Position numbers and translations under genes: made by a program
DNA from: Tenacibaculum piscium
GTDB taxonomy: Bacteria; Bacteroidota; Bacteroidia; Flavobacteriales; Flavobacteriaceae
Length of the DNA: 64,000 bases
Assembly: GCF_021390715.1 (NCBI RefSeq)
Contig: NZ_JAJGWT010000011.1
Location: 1,614-65,613 of the forward strand
Direction of reading: 5' to 3'
Part shown: piece by piece, positions 26,848 through 34,749 of the stretch
How positions within the stretch are numbered: position 1 is the stretch's first letter
How the letters are laid out: each line of letters begins with the position of its first letter
The notes under the pieces: model-generated
The model's input: only the letters and a program-made list of their open reading frames with translations
Told to the model about the DNA's origin: nothing
The model's database searches: none

Positions 26848-27723
26848 TTATTGAAAATCTATATAATCGGTTGGATTTACGGGAAATCCATTATTCCATA
26901 ATTCAAAATGCAGGTGTGGTCCTGTTGATAATTCACCTGTATCACCAACACTAGCAATGGCTTCGCCTGATTTGACAATATCGCCTTGTTGTTTTAATAG
27001 TGTTCCATTGTGTTTATATACCGATATAAATTCATTAGCGTGTTGTATGGTTAATACATAACCTGTTTCTGCTGTCCATTCTGCTAAAATCACGGTTCCA
27101 TCAGTAATTGCTTTTACGGGCGTTCCTGATTTTGCAACAATATCAATAGCATAATGTTTATCATCTCTATTAAAAATTTGAGAAACGGTACCTGTTAGGG
27201 GCGAAAAAAACACCACTTTAGCTCTTCCTTCTGCTCCTTCGGATAATGGAAATCGGTCTTTCATTTCCACTTTTTCTCTAAATAGGGAATCTTCTTTGGT
27301 AGCTTGTAATTGTTGTTGATAAACGCCTATATTTTTAATTTCTGTTTGTATAGAATCTATTTTATCGGGACCTATTTCACCTGTTAAAACGGGTTTCAAA
27401 GCTTTTGTAAATTGTTCAATAACAGCCAATCGGGTTTTTAGGGAATCGGTTTGATATACCAATCGGGTAGCTTTCTTTTTTAATGAGGTTGAGGAATATC
27501 CAGGAATATATTCTCTAAGTCCAGTAAAGGCGATTAACAGGGTTGTTAATCCAATTAATACGATTGAAAAAACACCACTAAAAACAAAGACATTTAAGCG
27601 TGATAATTTTAATGAAAATTTCTCTTGAAAAGTATCTTCATTTAAAATTACCAATCGATATTTATCGACTAGTTTTTGTTTAAGTTTATGTTTGAGTTTC
27701 TTTTTATTTTTATTTTGAGGCAC
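26848..27723 (-). CDS. M23 family peptidoglycan endopeptidase-like protein
   Basis: A 291-aa envelope protein with a basic N-terminus, one transmembrane segment (about residues 44-68) and a coiled-coil-rich periplasmic linker. The C-terminal LytM/M23 domain (about 170-290) has zinc ligands in HYAIDIVA and GPHLHFEL. Enzymes of this type cut peptide cross-links in murein, or activate amidases when degenerate; the ligands here look intact. It has its own -7 box and precedes the GH3 gene by 25 bp. Confidence 0.93.
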   Translation of the reverse strand: MPQNKNKKKLKHKLKQKLVDKYRLVILNEDTFQEKFSLKLSRLNVFVFSGVFSIVLIGLTTLLIAFTGLREYIPGYSSTSLKKKATRLVYQTDSLKTRLAVIEQFTKALKPVLTGEIGPDKIDSIQTEIKNIGVYQQQLQATKEDSLFREKVEMKDRFPLSEGAEGRAKVVFFSPLTGTVSQIFNRDDKHYAIDIVAKSGTPVKAITDGTVILAEWTAETGYVLTIQHANEFISVYKHNGTLLKQQGDIVKSGEAIASVGDTGELSTGPHLHFELWNNGFPVNPTDYIDFQ

Positions 27724-27751
27724 GTTATACTTTTTTAATTTGAAGCTTTTT

Positions 27752-27759
27752 CAAATATA
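27752..27759 (-). promoter_or_regulatory. -7 promoter box for the M23 peptidase gene
   Basis: On the minus strand TATATTTG fits TAnnTTTG, 28 nt before the start codon. It suggests that M23-GH3-kinase-regulator can be transcribed separately from nadD. Confidence 0.5.
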
Positions 27760-27789
27760 CAACGAAAATTTAATGAAAATTTAGCGAAA

Positions 27790-28386
27790 CTATTTTTTAT
27801 AAAAGTTCATTTTATCGATATATTCCCAAACTTTCGTTGCTACTAATGGTCTTATATTTTTATTATTTTTGATTCCATTTCGAATCATTGTGGAAGATAT
27901 TTGTACAATTGGAGCTTCAATTCGATGAATTTTGGCGTGTTTTATAAATTGATTGGCTACAATTCCTTCGGATATTCGAGGATACACATATAATTGATAA
28001 TCGTCTAAAATAGCTTGATAATTTTTCCATTTATGGAAGTTTTTCAAATTATCTTCTCCCATAATTAGGTTAAAATTATAGTTCGGATATTGTTCCGAAA
28101 TATGCGTTAATGTATTGATGGTATAATTTGGCTGTGGCAAGGTAAACTCGATATCGGACGCTTTAATTTTATCGTAACTTTTGGTTGCTAATTGCACCAT
28201 TTCGAATCGGTCGTAATTATTGAGTAAGGTATTTTTATTTTTAAACGGATTATGAGGTGTTACGACCATCCAAATTTCATCTAAATCGGAATTTTCGACC
28301 ATTTGATTGGCGATAATTAAGTGTCCTATATGAATAGGATTAAAAGTTCCGAAATACAGACCGATATTTTTGCTGAAATTTCCCAT
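27790..28386 (-). CDS. nadD: Nicotinate-nucleotide adenylyltransferase
   Basis: Adenylates nicotinate mononucleotide to form deamido-NAD in NAD synthesis. The 198-aa product has the nucleotidyltransferase start GLYFGTFNPIHIGHL, with the HIGH motif at residues 19-22, and the second motif ISSTMIRNGIK near the C-terminus. It is downstream of gmk on the same strand (39-bp gap), as part of a yicC-gmk-nadD group common in Flavobacteriia. Confidence 0.96.
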   Translation of the reverse strand: MGNFSKNIGLYFGTFNPIHIGHLIIANQMVENSDLDEIWMVVTPHNPFKNKNTLLNNYDRFEMVQLATKSYDKIKASDIEFTLPQPNYTINTLTHISEQYPNYNFNLIMGEDNLKNFHKWKNYQAILDDYQLYVYPRISEGIVANQFIKHAKIHRIEAPIVQISSTMIRNGIKNNKNIRPLVATKVWEYIDKMNFYKK

Positions 28387-28425
28387 AATCCGTTTTAAAA
28401 TATATGTATTATTATTTTTACTATT

Positions 28426-29016
28426 TTATGATATAAAATCAAGAACTAATTCTTCTGCTTCTTTTAAAGCGATTGTTAAATCGTAATTTTTTATAATTTT
28501 ATCAAACTGCGGTGCGGTTGCCAATTCTACGGATGCTTTAGCGATACGCATATTTATTTTGTCTTCGGTTTCGGTGCTTCTTTTTTTGAGTCGTATTTTG
28601 AGTTCATCAATACTTGGAGGCTTTACAAAAACGGCTAATGTTTGTTCAGGGAATTTACTTTTGATACGCAGTCCTCCTGCAACATCGATATCAAAAATAA
28701 CGTGTTTTTTCAAAGCCCAGATGCGTTCTACTTCGGTTTTTAGAGTTCCGTAGAAGTTATCTCGATATACTTCTTCCCATTCTAAGAATTCATCTGCTTT
28801 AATTTTTTGTTTAAATTCGTGAGCAGAAATAAAGTAATAATCCTCGCCATTAATCTCTTCGCCTCTTGCTTTTCTTGAGGTTGCTGATATTGAAAATTCT
28901 AGGTTAAGTTTTTCTTGTTGTAATAAGTGTCGAACAATGGTTGTTTTTCCTGAACCTGAGGGAGCTGAAAACACTAATAATTTTCCTTTAAAGTCTTTTT
29001 TAGAATTTTCTGACAT
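28426..29016 (-). CDS. gmk: Guanylate kinase
   Basis: Phosphorylates GMP to GDP with ATP. The 196-aa protein has the P-loop APSGSGKTT (residues 18-26), the GMP-binding block SATSRKARGEEINGEDYYF, and FDIDVAGGLRIK. Length fits the family. It follows yicC almost directly (1-nt gap), the usual neighbour in many bacteria. Confidence 0.97.
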   Translation of the reverse strand: MSENSKKDFKGKLLVFSAPSGSGKTTIVRHLLQQEKLNLEFSISATSRKARGEEINGEDYYFISAHEFKQKIKADEFLEWEEVYRDNFYGTLKTEVERIWALKKHVIFDIDVAGGLRIKSKFPEQTLAVFVKPPSIDELKIRLKKRSTETEDKINMRIAKASVELATAPQFDKIIKNYDLTIALKEAEELVLDFIS

Positions 29017-29017
29017 C

Positions 29018-29908
29018 TTACAAAACGTTTAAAATTTGTTCTTTTATTTTTTCTAATTCGTCTTTCATTTGGATGACTATTTTTTGCATTACTGCAAAAT
29101 TAGCTTTTGAGCCCATTGTATTTACTTCTCGTCCAATTTCTTGCACGATAAATCCTAATTTTTTTCCGTTAGAATCGTTTGTTTCTAGTTGTTCTAGGAA
29201 ATAAATCAGGTGATTTTCTAAGCGTACTTTTTCTTCGTTGATGTCTAATTTTTCTAGATAGTAGATTAATTCTTGTTCGAATCTATTTTCATCAATTTCG
29301 ATTTTCAAGTCGGTTAATGCCTTTTGCAAACGTTCTTTTACGTTAACAATTCGTTGGCTATCAAGTTCTTTAATTTCTTGTAAAGCTGTTTGAATATTGG
29401 CGATTCGTAGTTGAAAATCTTTTTCTAAAGATTTGGCTTCATCGGTTCTGTATGCGATGATTTCTTTTAACGCTTCTTCAATATGGATTTCAATTTGCGT
29501 CCATTCATTTTCGTCTAATTCTTCACGTTCTGTTTTCAGGGCATCAGGCATTCTGATGGCCATTTTCAGGAATTCAATTTTTTGATTTTCATCAATAGTC
29601 GATATATTTCCGAGTGAATTTCCGAGTGATTTTTTTAGCTGTTCGATGTAATTTTCAACCACTATTTTGTTGACGGTTGTTGATGTTTGTTCGGCGGTCA
29701 TTTCTACATAAATAGAAAAATCTATTTTACCTCGCACCAGATTACTCGCTAATTTTTTACGAACGGATAGTTCTTTTTCTCTGTAATAAGAAGGGATTCT
29801 GGTATTTAAGTCTAAGTTTTTACTGTTTAGCGACTTAATTTCAATGGTTACTTTTTTTGATGGCAACTGTAATACGGATTTTCCATAACCCGTCATAGAC
29901 TGTATCAT
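29018..29908 (-). CDS. yicC: YicC/YloC family endoribonuclease
   Basis: A 296-aa cytoplasmic protein starting MIQSMTGYGKS, the family hallmark, and ending with a charged helical region and GREVNTMGSKAN. YicC/YloC proteins are divalent-metal endoribonucleases; E. coli YicC acts on the small RNA RyhB. It heads the yicC-gmk-nadD group and has a -7 box close by. Confidence 0.95.
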   Translation of the reverse strand: MIQSMTGYGKSVLQLPSKKVTIEIKSLNSKNLDLNTRIPSYYREKELSVRKKLASNLVRGKIDFSIYVEMTAEQTSTTVNKIVVENYIEQLKKSLGNSLGNISTIDENQKIEFLKMAIRMPDALKTEREELDENEWTQIEIHIEEALKEIIAYRTDEAKSLEKDFQLRIANIQTALQEIKELDSQRIVNVKERLQKALTDLKIEIDENRFEQELIYYLEKLDINEEKVRLENHLIYFLEQLETNDSNGKKLGFIVQEIGREVNTMGSKANFAVMQKIVIQMKDELEKIKEQILNVL

Positions 29909-29926
29909 ATCGTCAATTTAGAAAAG

Positions 29927-29934
29927 CAAAGATA
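29927..29934 (-). promoter_or_regulatory. -7 promoter box for yicC-gmk-nadD
   Basis: On the minus strand TATCTTTG matches TAnnTTTG exactly and lies 18 nt before the yicC start, just past the end of the DMT transporter gene. Confidence 0.6.
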
Positions 29935-29937
29935 CTG

Positions 29938-30861
29938 TTATTTATTTTTAACCGAAACTACTTGTTTTGATACTAAAAACACACCTAAAAATATCAATAA
30001 TGTTGCCATTATTTTAACGGTATCGAAACTATCGCTTCCGACCAACAAGGCGTAAATAGCTGCGATTACTGGTTGTAAATAGATAAAAACGCTTACGGTT
30101 GTTGGTTTTAATCTTACTAGGGCAAATAAATTACATAAATACGTAATACAGGTAGTGAATAGTACGACAAAACCTGCTTTTAAGTAGATTGATATTGGCA
30201 TTACTTGCCATTGAATTTCGATTAATTCTAAAAATCCGAAGGGTAAAACGAATATTAAACCGAATAAATAGAGCCATTTTACAAATACAATTGGATGGTA
30301 TTTTCCTATTATTTTTTTCACTTGTACTAAGTACATTCCGTAAGAAGCAGCGTTAATAAATACTAAAAAATTACCGAACATCATATTTTTGGTTGCACCA
30401 TCGGAGGTACTTCCGTAAACGATTAAAATAATTGCACCGATTAGTCCTATGATAATACCGATTATTTTCTGTAAAACTAAGCGTTCTTTTAGGATAATAC
30501 TCGAAAAAATCAAGACTAAAATGGGTGCTGTAACCATCATTACCGAAGCACTGATGGGCGTTGTGTAGCTTAATCCTTTAAAAAAAGTAAGCATATTTAA
30601 CCCAACTCCAAAAAAGGCGGCAATACTTATTTTTTTATAATCTGATTTTTCAATTACTATTTTTCTTGCTGTTTCAGTTGATTTTTTATTGATAAAAAGC
30701 CCTAGCGTCCAAAAAACGATAGCCGCACCTCCTACTCGAATTACGATAAATCCAAATGGTTTAATATACATTGGCATCACTTCTTTTGCGATGGTAAAGG
30801 TAACGCCATAAATGAGCGTAGCTACTGATAATGCTATTAAAGCCAGTGTTCTTTGATTCAT
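29938..30861 (-). CDS. EamA/DMT family transporter
   Basis: A 307-aa inner-membrane protein with ten predicted hydrophobic helices in two similar halves, the EamA (RhaT/DMT) layout. The first half begins ALIALSVATLIYGVTFTIAK. The second half includes a typical LKPTTVSVFIYLQPVIAAIYALL turn region near the C-terminus. Members export amino acids and other metabolites, but the sequence does not show the substrate. It lies between the yicC group and the BON-LysM gene on the same strand, with a terminator upstream at 30958-30975. Confidence 0.9.
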   Translation of the reverse strand: MNQRTLALIALSVATLIYGVTFTIAKEVMPMYIKPFGFIVIRVGGAAIVFWTLGLFINKKSTETARKIVIEKSDYKKISIAAFFGVGLNMLTFFKGLSYTTPISASVMMVTAPILVLIFSSIILKERLVLQKIIGIIIGLIGAIILIVYGSTSDGATKNMMFGNFLVFINAASYGMYLVQVKKIIGKYHPIVFVKWLYLFGLIFVLPFGFLELIEIQWQVMPISIYLKAGFVVLFTTCITYLCNLFALVRLKPTTVSVFIYLQPVIAAIYALLVGSDSFDTVKIMATLLIFLGVFLVSKQVVSVKNK

Positions 30862-30951
30862 TTTAATATTTTTTGAGATACTTTTTCAGGATACTTCTAA
30901 TCTGTTTAAAAAAGCTACAAAGATGCGGTTTATTCTTGAATTTTTGGACGT

Positions 30952-30975
30952 AAAAAAGCACTACGTTTGTAGTGC
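30952..30975 (-). terminator. Terminator after the BON-LysM gene
   Basis: GCACTAC (30958-30964) and GTAGTGC (30969-30975) form a 7-bp stem with loop GTTT. On the minus strand a run of six T follows (30952-30957). It isolates the BON-LysM gene from the DMT transporter gene. Confidence 0.85.
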
Positions 30976-31022
30976 CTTTCTTCTCTAAATTACGTTAGAT
31001 TTTATCTATAAATTCCTTTTAA

Positions 31023-31508
31023 TTAATCAATTAAAGCAGGAACTCTTAATACTTGTCCAGGATAAATTTTATCAGGATGTGATAACATTGGTTTGTTTGC
31101 TTCAAAAATTACGGTATATTTCATTGGATCACCATAAAATTCTTTTGCTATTTTCCCTAAAGTATCTCCACTTCCTACGGTATGAAATTGTGCCATTATT
31201 TCTTCAACAACTTCTACTTCTGCTACAACCTCAACAGGTGCAACGGTCATATTGTCTTCAACAGAACCAATTCCATTAGTATTTCCTACTACTAAAATAA
31301 CTTTTTCTTTGGTTGCTAAATCAGCTGCTTCTCCAGAAATAGTTGCTTTGTCTTCGTCTATAACGATTGCTAAATTTTCAACAGGTAATTCTAGCGTATT
31401 TACAGCATCTACTAATTTTGCAGATTTTTCAGCCGCTTCTTCTTCCGTTGTTTTTCCTACACCAAATACTTTAGCTCCAGCGTTTTTAATAAATGAAAAA
31501 ATTCCCAT
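31023..31508 (-). CDS. BON and LysM domain protein (Kbp/YgaU-like)
   Basis: A 161-aa protein without a signal peptide. A BON domain (about residues 30-95) is followed by an acidic Val/Glu-rich linker and a LysM domain (about 105-158: FHTVGSGDTLGKIAKEFYGD and HPDKIYPGQVLRVP). This arrangement matches E. coli Kbp (YgaU), a cytoplasmic potassium-binding protein. LysM usually binds glycan chains, but the lack of a signal peptide argues for a cytoplasmic role here. It is monocistronic, followed by its own terminator. Confidence 0.9.
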   Translation of the reverse strand: MGIFSFIKNAGAKVFGVGKTTEEEAAEKSAKLVDAVNTLELPVENLAIVIDEDKATISGEAADLATKEKVILVVGNTNGIGSVEDNMTVAPVEVVAEVEVVEEIMAQFHTVGSGDTLGKIAKEFYGDPMKYTVIFEANKPMLSHPDKIYPGQVLRVPALID

Positions 31509-31829
31509 TTTCTTTTTGTTTTTTTTAGTTAATAAATAGTTTTACTTCTGATTACTAATATACAATTTTTACGCCATTTTTATTTTTTTTATAAAAAAAT
31601 ATTTTATTTTTTAATTTTCCTTATAGACAAATAGCAATATTTACAAGATAAAAATCTAAAATACTAGTGTTTATCTTTTTTCAACAGATTATTTTTTTTG
31701 TTTTTTGATAGCTTGGTTTTAAGCTATTTTCTATTGATTTTTAGGGTTATTTTTACTCTAATTATTTCCTTAACTATTGCTTTTTATACTTTTTAATACT
31801 AAAAAGAAACTCAGTTCTATTTTTATTTG

Positions 31830-31896
31830 ACGGCACAAGCAAGATGCTTGCGCTAGCATTTTTCATTGCTAGTGCGAGCGTCACGCTCGTACCGTA
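31830..31896. repeat. REP-like cluster of three short hairpins
   Basis: Within AT-rich intergenic DNA (31509-32124), a GC-richer block holds three hairpins in a row: GCAAG/CTTGC (31839-31851), GCGCTAGCA against TGCTAGTGC (31850-31875, one mismatch), and CGAGCG/CGCTCG (31875-31889). ACGG and CCGT frame it. It resembles bacterial REP-type palindromes. The rest of 31509-31829 is A/T-rich with no gene seen. Confidence 0.65.
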
Positions 31897-31960
31897 TCTA
31901 ATAATACTTTGAAGGCAAGAATGATGAAAATATATTTGAAATGAATAGATAAATCAAATG

Positions 31961-32048
31961 CCTAGCCCCGATTGAAGCATTTGTTTGAGCTCCTTTTTTG
32001 ATTTTTCTTCAAAAAAGAGCGAGTGCGGAAAGCGGGAAATTGCTTCAA
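31961..32048. repeat. Palindromic intergenic element (CTAGCCCCGATTGAAG family), copy 2
   Basis: It reads CCTAGCCCCGATTGAAGC and ends GGGAAATTGCTTCAA, the reverse complement of the block at 17958-18049 apart from a few changes and shorter A/T runs. The internal stem pairs the GAGCTCCTTTTTTGA side with TTCAAAAAAGAGCG. It lies between thiL and the BON-LysM gene. Confidence 0.8.
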
Positions 32049-32074
32049 ATTATTATAATCTTGAAAAAAATGGC

Positions 32075-32108
32075 AAAAAAAAAACCACACTTCTAAAAAG
32101 TATGGTTT
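32075..32108 (-). terminator. Terminator after thiL
   Basis: AAACCACACTT (32082-32092) pairs with AAGTATGGTTT (32098-32108), with one mismatch. On the minus strand a T run (32075-32084) follows. It ends the thiL transcript. Confidence 0.75.
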
Positions 32109-32124
32109 ATAATATATTTTGGAT

Positions 32125-33183
32125 TTATTCTTGAGAACCTTCTTTAAAAGTATTCCATCCTTGTGCTTTTAGTTCAATTTCTTGATCGGCACGTGTTACA
32201 AGATTCATTCCTTGATTTTGTTCTACAACATGTCCAATAATTGATAAGTTTGGATTTGATTTAATTTTTTCAAAATCGGCAATTGGAACTGTAAAAAGGA
32301 GTTCGTAATCTTCGCCACCACTTAATGCAATCATCGTGCTATCCATATTAAATTCTTCGGATGTTGAAATAACTTGTGGATCTAACGGTAATTTATCTTC
32401 ATAAATTTTACAACCCGTTTTACTTTGCGTACAAATGTGCATTATTTCCGAAGATAATCCATCAGAAATATCAATCATAGCAGTTGGTTTCACGTCCAAT
32501 TCTTTCAATAATTCGACAATATCTTTACGTGCTTCTGGTTTTAATTGACGTTCAATTAAATACGTATAAGCGTCTAAATCTGGCTGACTTTCTGGATTTA
32601 CTTGAAATACTTGTTTTTCTCTTTCTAAAACTTGTAATCCTAAATACGCGCCTCCTAAATCTCCTGAAACCACAATTAAATCCGTTGGTTTTGCGCCATT
32701 TCGATACACGATTTCTTCTTTATTCGCTGTTCCAATTGCAGTAATCGAAAGCAACATTCCTTTGGTTGATGATGTCGTATCACCGCCAATTAAATCTACT
32801 TTATACGTATCACACGCAAGTTGAATTCCTGCATATAATTCTTCCAAAGCTTCTAACGGAAAACGGTTTGAAACCGCTATGGAAACCGTAATTTGTTCGG
32901 CAACACCATTCATCGCATACACATCTGATAAATTCACCATAACGGCTTTATATCCTAAGTGTTTTAAAGGCATGTAGCTTAAATCAAAATGCACGCCTTC
33001 AATCAATAAATCGGTAGTTATTAAGCGTTCTTTTTCTGATGCGCTAATGACCGCAGCATCGTCTCCAATTCCTTTTGTTGTTGATGAATTGTACAGCTTA
33101 AAATGCTCGGTTAAATGGTTTATTAATCCAAATTCTCCTAATTCAGCTAATGAGGTTCTTTCTTGATTTTTATCTTCTAACAT
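32125..33183 (-). CDS. thiL: Thiamine-phosphate kinase
   Basis: Phosphorylates thiamine monophosphate to the active cofactor thiamine pyrophosphate. The 352-aa product shows the AIR-synthase-like fold: an N-terminal GIGDDAAVI motif, TTDLLIEGVHFDL, the metal-binding VNLSDVYAM, GDTTSS, and a C-terminal MIDISDGLSSE and SGGEDYELLF. It is monocistronic, with a -7 box 4 nt before the start and a terminator after it. No TPP riboswitch was recognised. Confidence 0.96.
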   Translation of the reverse strand: MLEDKNQERTSLAELGEFGLINHLTEHFKLYNSSTTKGIGDDAAVISASEKERLITTDLLIEGVHFDLSYMPLKHLGYKAVMVNLSDVYAMNGVAEQITVSIAVSNRFPLEALEELYAGIQLACDTYKVDLIGGDTTSSTKGMLLSITAIGTANKEEIVYRNGAKPTDLIVVSGDLGGAYLGLQVLEREKQVFQVNPESQPDLDAYTYLIERQLKPEARKDIVELLKELDVKPTAMIDISDGLSSEIMHICTQSKTGCKIYEDKLPLDPQVISTSEEFNMDSTMIALSGGEDYELLFTVPIADFEKIKSNPNLSIIGHVVEQNQGMNLVTRADQEIELKAQGWNTFKEGSQE

Positions 33184-33187
33184 CTGG

Positions 33188-33195
33188 CAAAGATA
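33188..33195 (-). promoter_or_regulatory. -7 promoter box abutting thiL
   Basis: On the minus strand TATCTTTG ends 4 nt before the thiL ATG (TATCTTTGCCAGATG). This is an exact TAnnTTTG match and points to a leaderless transcript. Confidence 0.6.
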
Positions 33196-33211
33196 ACAAC
33201 AAGTATTTAAT

Positions 33212-33219
33212 TATCTTTG
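33212..33219 (+). promoter_or_regulatory. -7 promoter box for the MbnP-like lipoprotein gene
   Basis: TATCTTTG matches TAnnTTTG on the plus strand, 74 nt before the start codon of the MbnP-like gene. It is back to back with the thiL promoter. Confidence 0.45.
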
Positions 33220-33293
33220 ATGCTCTTTTATTGATTTTTTTATTAACTTTTTTTTGACTTTTTTTTGACTTTTAAAACCTAAATAATATCCGA

Positions 33294-34028
33294 ATGAAAT
33301 ATTTTTTTTTATTTATTATAAGTGCCGTATTTTTTTCTTGTAGTACCGATGATGACGAATTAATTAAACACGCCACTATCAAACTTAATTTTACTCAAAA
33401 TTGGGATGAAACACCTGTAACTTCCGAAGATTTGAGTCGCACCAAATTCACGAATAAATTAGGAACAAAACTTACAATTGATAGTTTACACTATGTAATT
33501 TCGAAAATTATTTTTACTGATGCGGGTGGCGATTCTACCATTTTTAAAACACATTATTTAGTAAATTTAGAAGATTCAAAAAGTTTAACACCCAGTTTAT
33601 CAGAGAAAATATCCGAAGGAATTTATAAAGTTTCGATGACTTTTGGAACAGCTTTAAATGATATTGACACAAAAAAATCAGACAAATCAGACAAATTAAA
33701 CAGCGATTATCATTTGATAAAAATGAGCGGAACTTATTTAGATAGTACTAACGTTTATTCCAAGTTTAATTATGATATGATACATGCATTTAATCCGAAA
33801 ACCAACAAAACAGAAGAGAGTTCTTTTTCGGTAGAATTGGGTGTGATTTCAATTAAAAATGACGCGACTATTGAAATCAAAATGAATATTGCAGAATGGT
33901 TTAAAAATCCTAAAAACTGGAATTTGAATGAATTAAATACTGATTTAACAAAAAACTATGAAGCTCAAAAAATAATGTTTGAAAATGGTAAAAAAGGCGT
34001 TTTTAGTTTGGGAGCTATTTCGCAATAA
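33294..34028 (+). CDS. MbnP-like copper-handling lipoprotein
   Basis: A 244-aa lipoprotein with a signal peptide and lipobox ending at Cys16 (SAVFFSCSTDDDE). The acidic run after Cys resembles the surface-export signal of Flavobacteriia lipoproteins. The body fits the MbnP family: KLNFTQNWDE at the start, LTIDSLHYVISKIIFTD, and FSVELGVISIKND near the end. MbnP proteins are linked to copper and methanobactin systems and usually sit by the MbnH cytochrome peroxidase, which is absent here. Function is inferred from the family only. It is followed by a strong terminator. Confidence 0.75.
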   Translation: MKYFFLFIISAVFFSCSTDDDELIKHATIKLNFTQNWDETPVTSEDLSRTKFTNKLGTKLTIDSLHYVISKIIFTDAGGDSTIFKTHYLVNLEDSKSLTPSLSEKISEGIYKVSMTFGTALNDIDTKKSDKSDKLNSDYHLIKMSGTYLDSTNVYSKFNYDMIHAFNPKTNKTEESSFSVELGVISIKNDATIEIKMNIAEWFKNPKNWNLNELNTDLTKNYEAQKIMFENGKKGVFSLGAISQ

Positions 34029-34040
34029 TTTTCATCAAAA

Positions 34041-34078
34041 AAACAGGAATTGTTTTTAAGCAACTCCTGTTTTTTTTT
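34041..34078. terminator. Terminator between MbnP-like and beta-barrel genes
   Basis: AAACAGGAATTG (34041-34052) pairs with CAACTCCTGTTT (34061-34072) apart from one mismatch. T follows on the plus strand and an A run precedes it, so it may work in both directions for these convergent genes. Confidence 0.8.
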
Positions 34079-34109
34079 AATTAACTATTTTTTTAGGATA
34101 AAAACTTCA

Positions 34110-34721
34110 TTAAAAAGCAAATAAAACTCCTGCTCCTATTTGAAAAAACCCACCTGTTGTAATCGTATATTTTGCTTCGCCTACTAAAGATATTGATTTT
34201 GAAATTTCGTAACGAGCTCCTGCCCCTATATTTACGCCAAAATCGGTTGTTGTAGAGCTTGTTTCTTTGGCATTATAATTTTTATTATAGTCTTTATTAT
34301 ATTCCTCATAAATATTTTGAGAATCGTCAGAAATATCATCGTAAATATCGTCATAATCGCCCTCAAAATCGAAGGTTGGAACATTTACCATTAAGGCATT
34401 AATTCCTGCCAAACCATAAAAAGTTGTTTTATCTTTTGATGAAAAAACATAATGAGCATTTACGTCAAAAGAGTACCACTTTAAGTCAAAACCGTAGGTT
34501 TTTTTTGGTAAAAAATACGTAAATGATGCCGCTGCTTCCCATTGTTCATTAATAATATAAACTCCTTTTGCTGACAATCCTAAAGAATTAATTTCTGAAG
34601 CATATCCAATTCCTGCACCTGCTAAAAAAGTTCCATCTTTTGTTTGAGCTTGTGTTTTTGTGGTTGAAAACACGGCTAAAAGTGTCGTAAAAATTGCGAT
34701 AAAAAGTGTTGTTGTTTTCAT
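34110..34721 (-). CDS. Small outer-membrane beta-barrel protein
   Basis: A 203-aa protein with a signal peptide cleaved near residue 25 (TKTQAQ), followed by alternating hydrophobic strands and ending in an aromatic residue (GAGVLFAF), as outer-membrane barrels do. An acidic Tyr/Asp loop (about residues 122-145, repeats of DDI and YNK) probably faces outside. It resembles opacity-porin or OmpX-like proteins. It is the last gene of a minus-strand envelope cluster (34110-40819). A shorter relative is encoded at 47177-47656. The role is unknown. Confidence 0.85.
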   Translation of the reverse strand: MKTTTLFIAIFTTLLAVFSTTKTQAQTKDGTFLAGAGIGYASEINSLGLSAKGVYIINEQWEAAASFTYFLPKKTYGFDLKWYSFDVNAHYVFSSKDKTTFYGLAGINALMVNVPTFDFEGDYDDIYDDISDDSQNIYEEYNKDYNKNYNAKETSSTTTDFGVNIGAGARYEISKSISLVGEAKYTITTGGFFQIGAGVLFAF

Positions 34722-34749
34722 AATTTTGATTGTTTTTTATTGATTTTTA

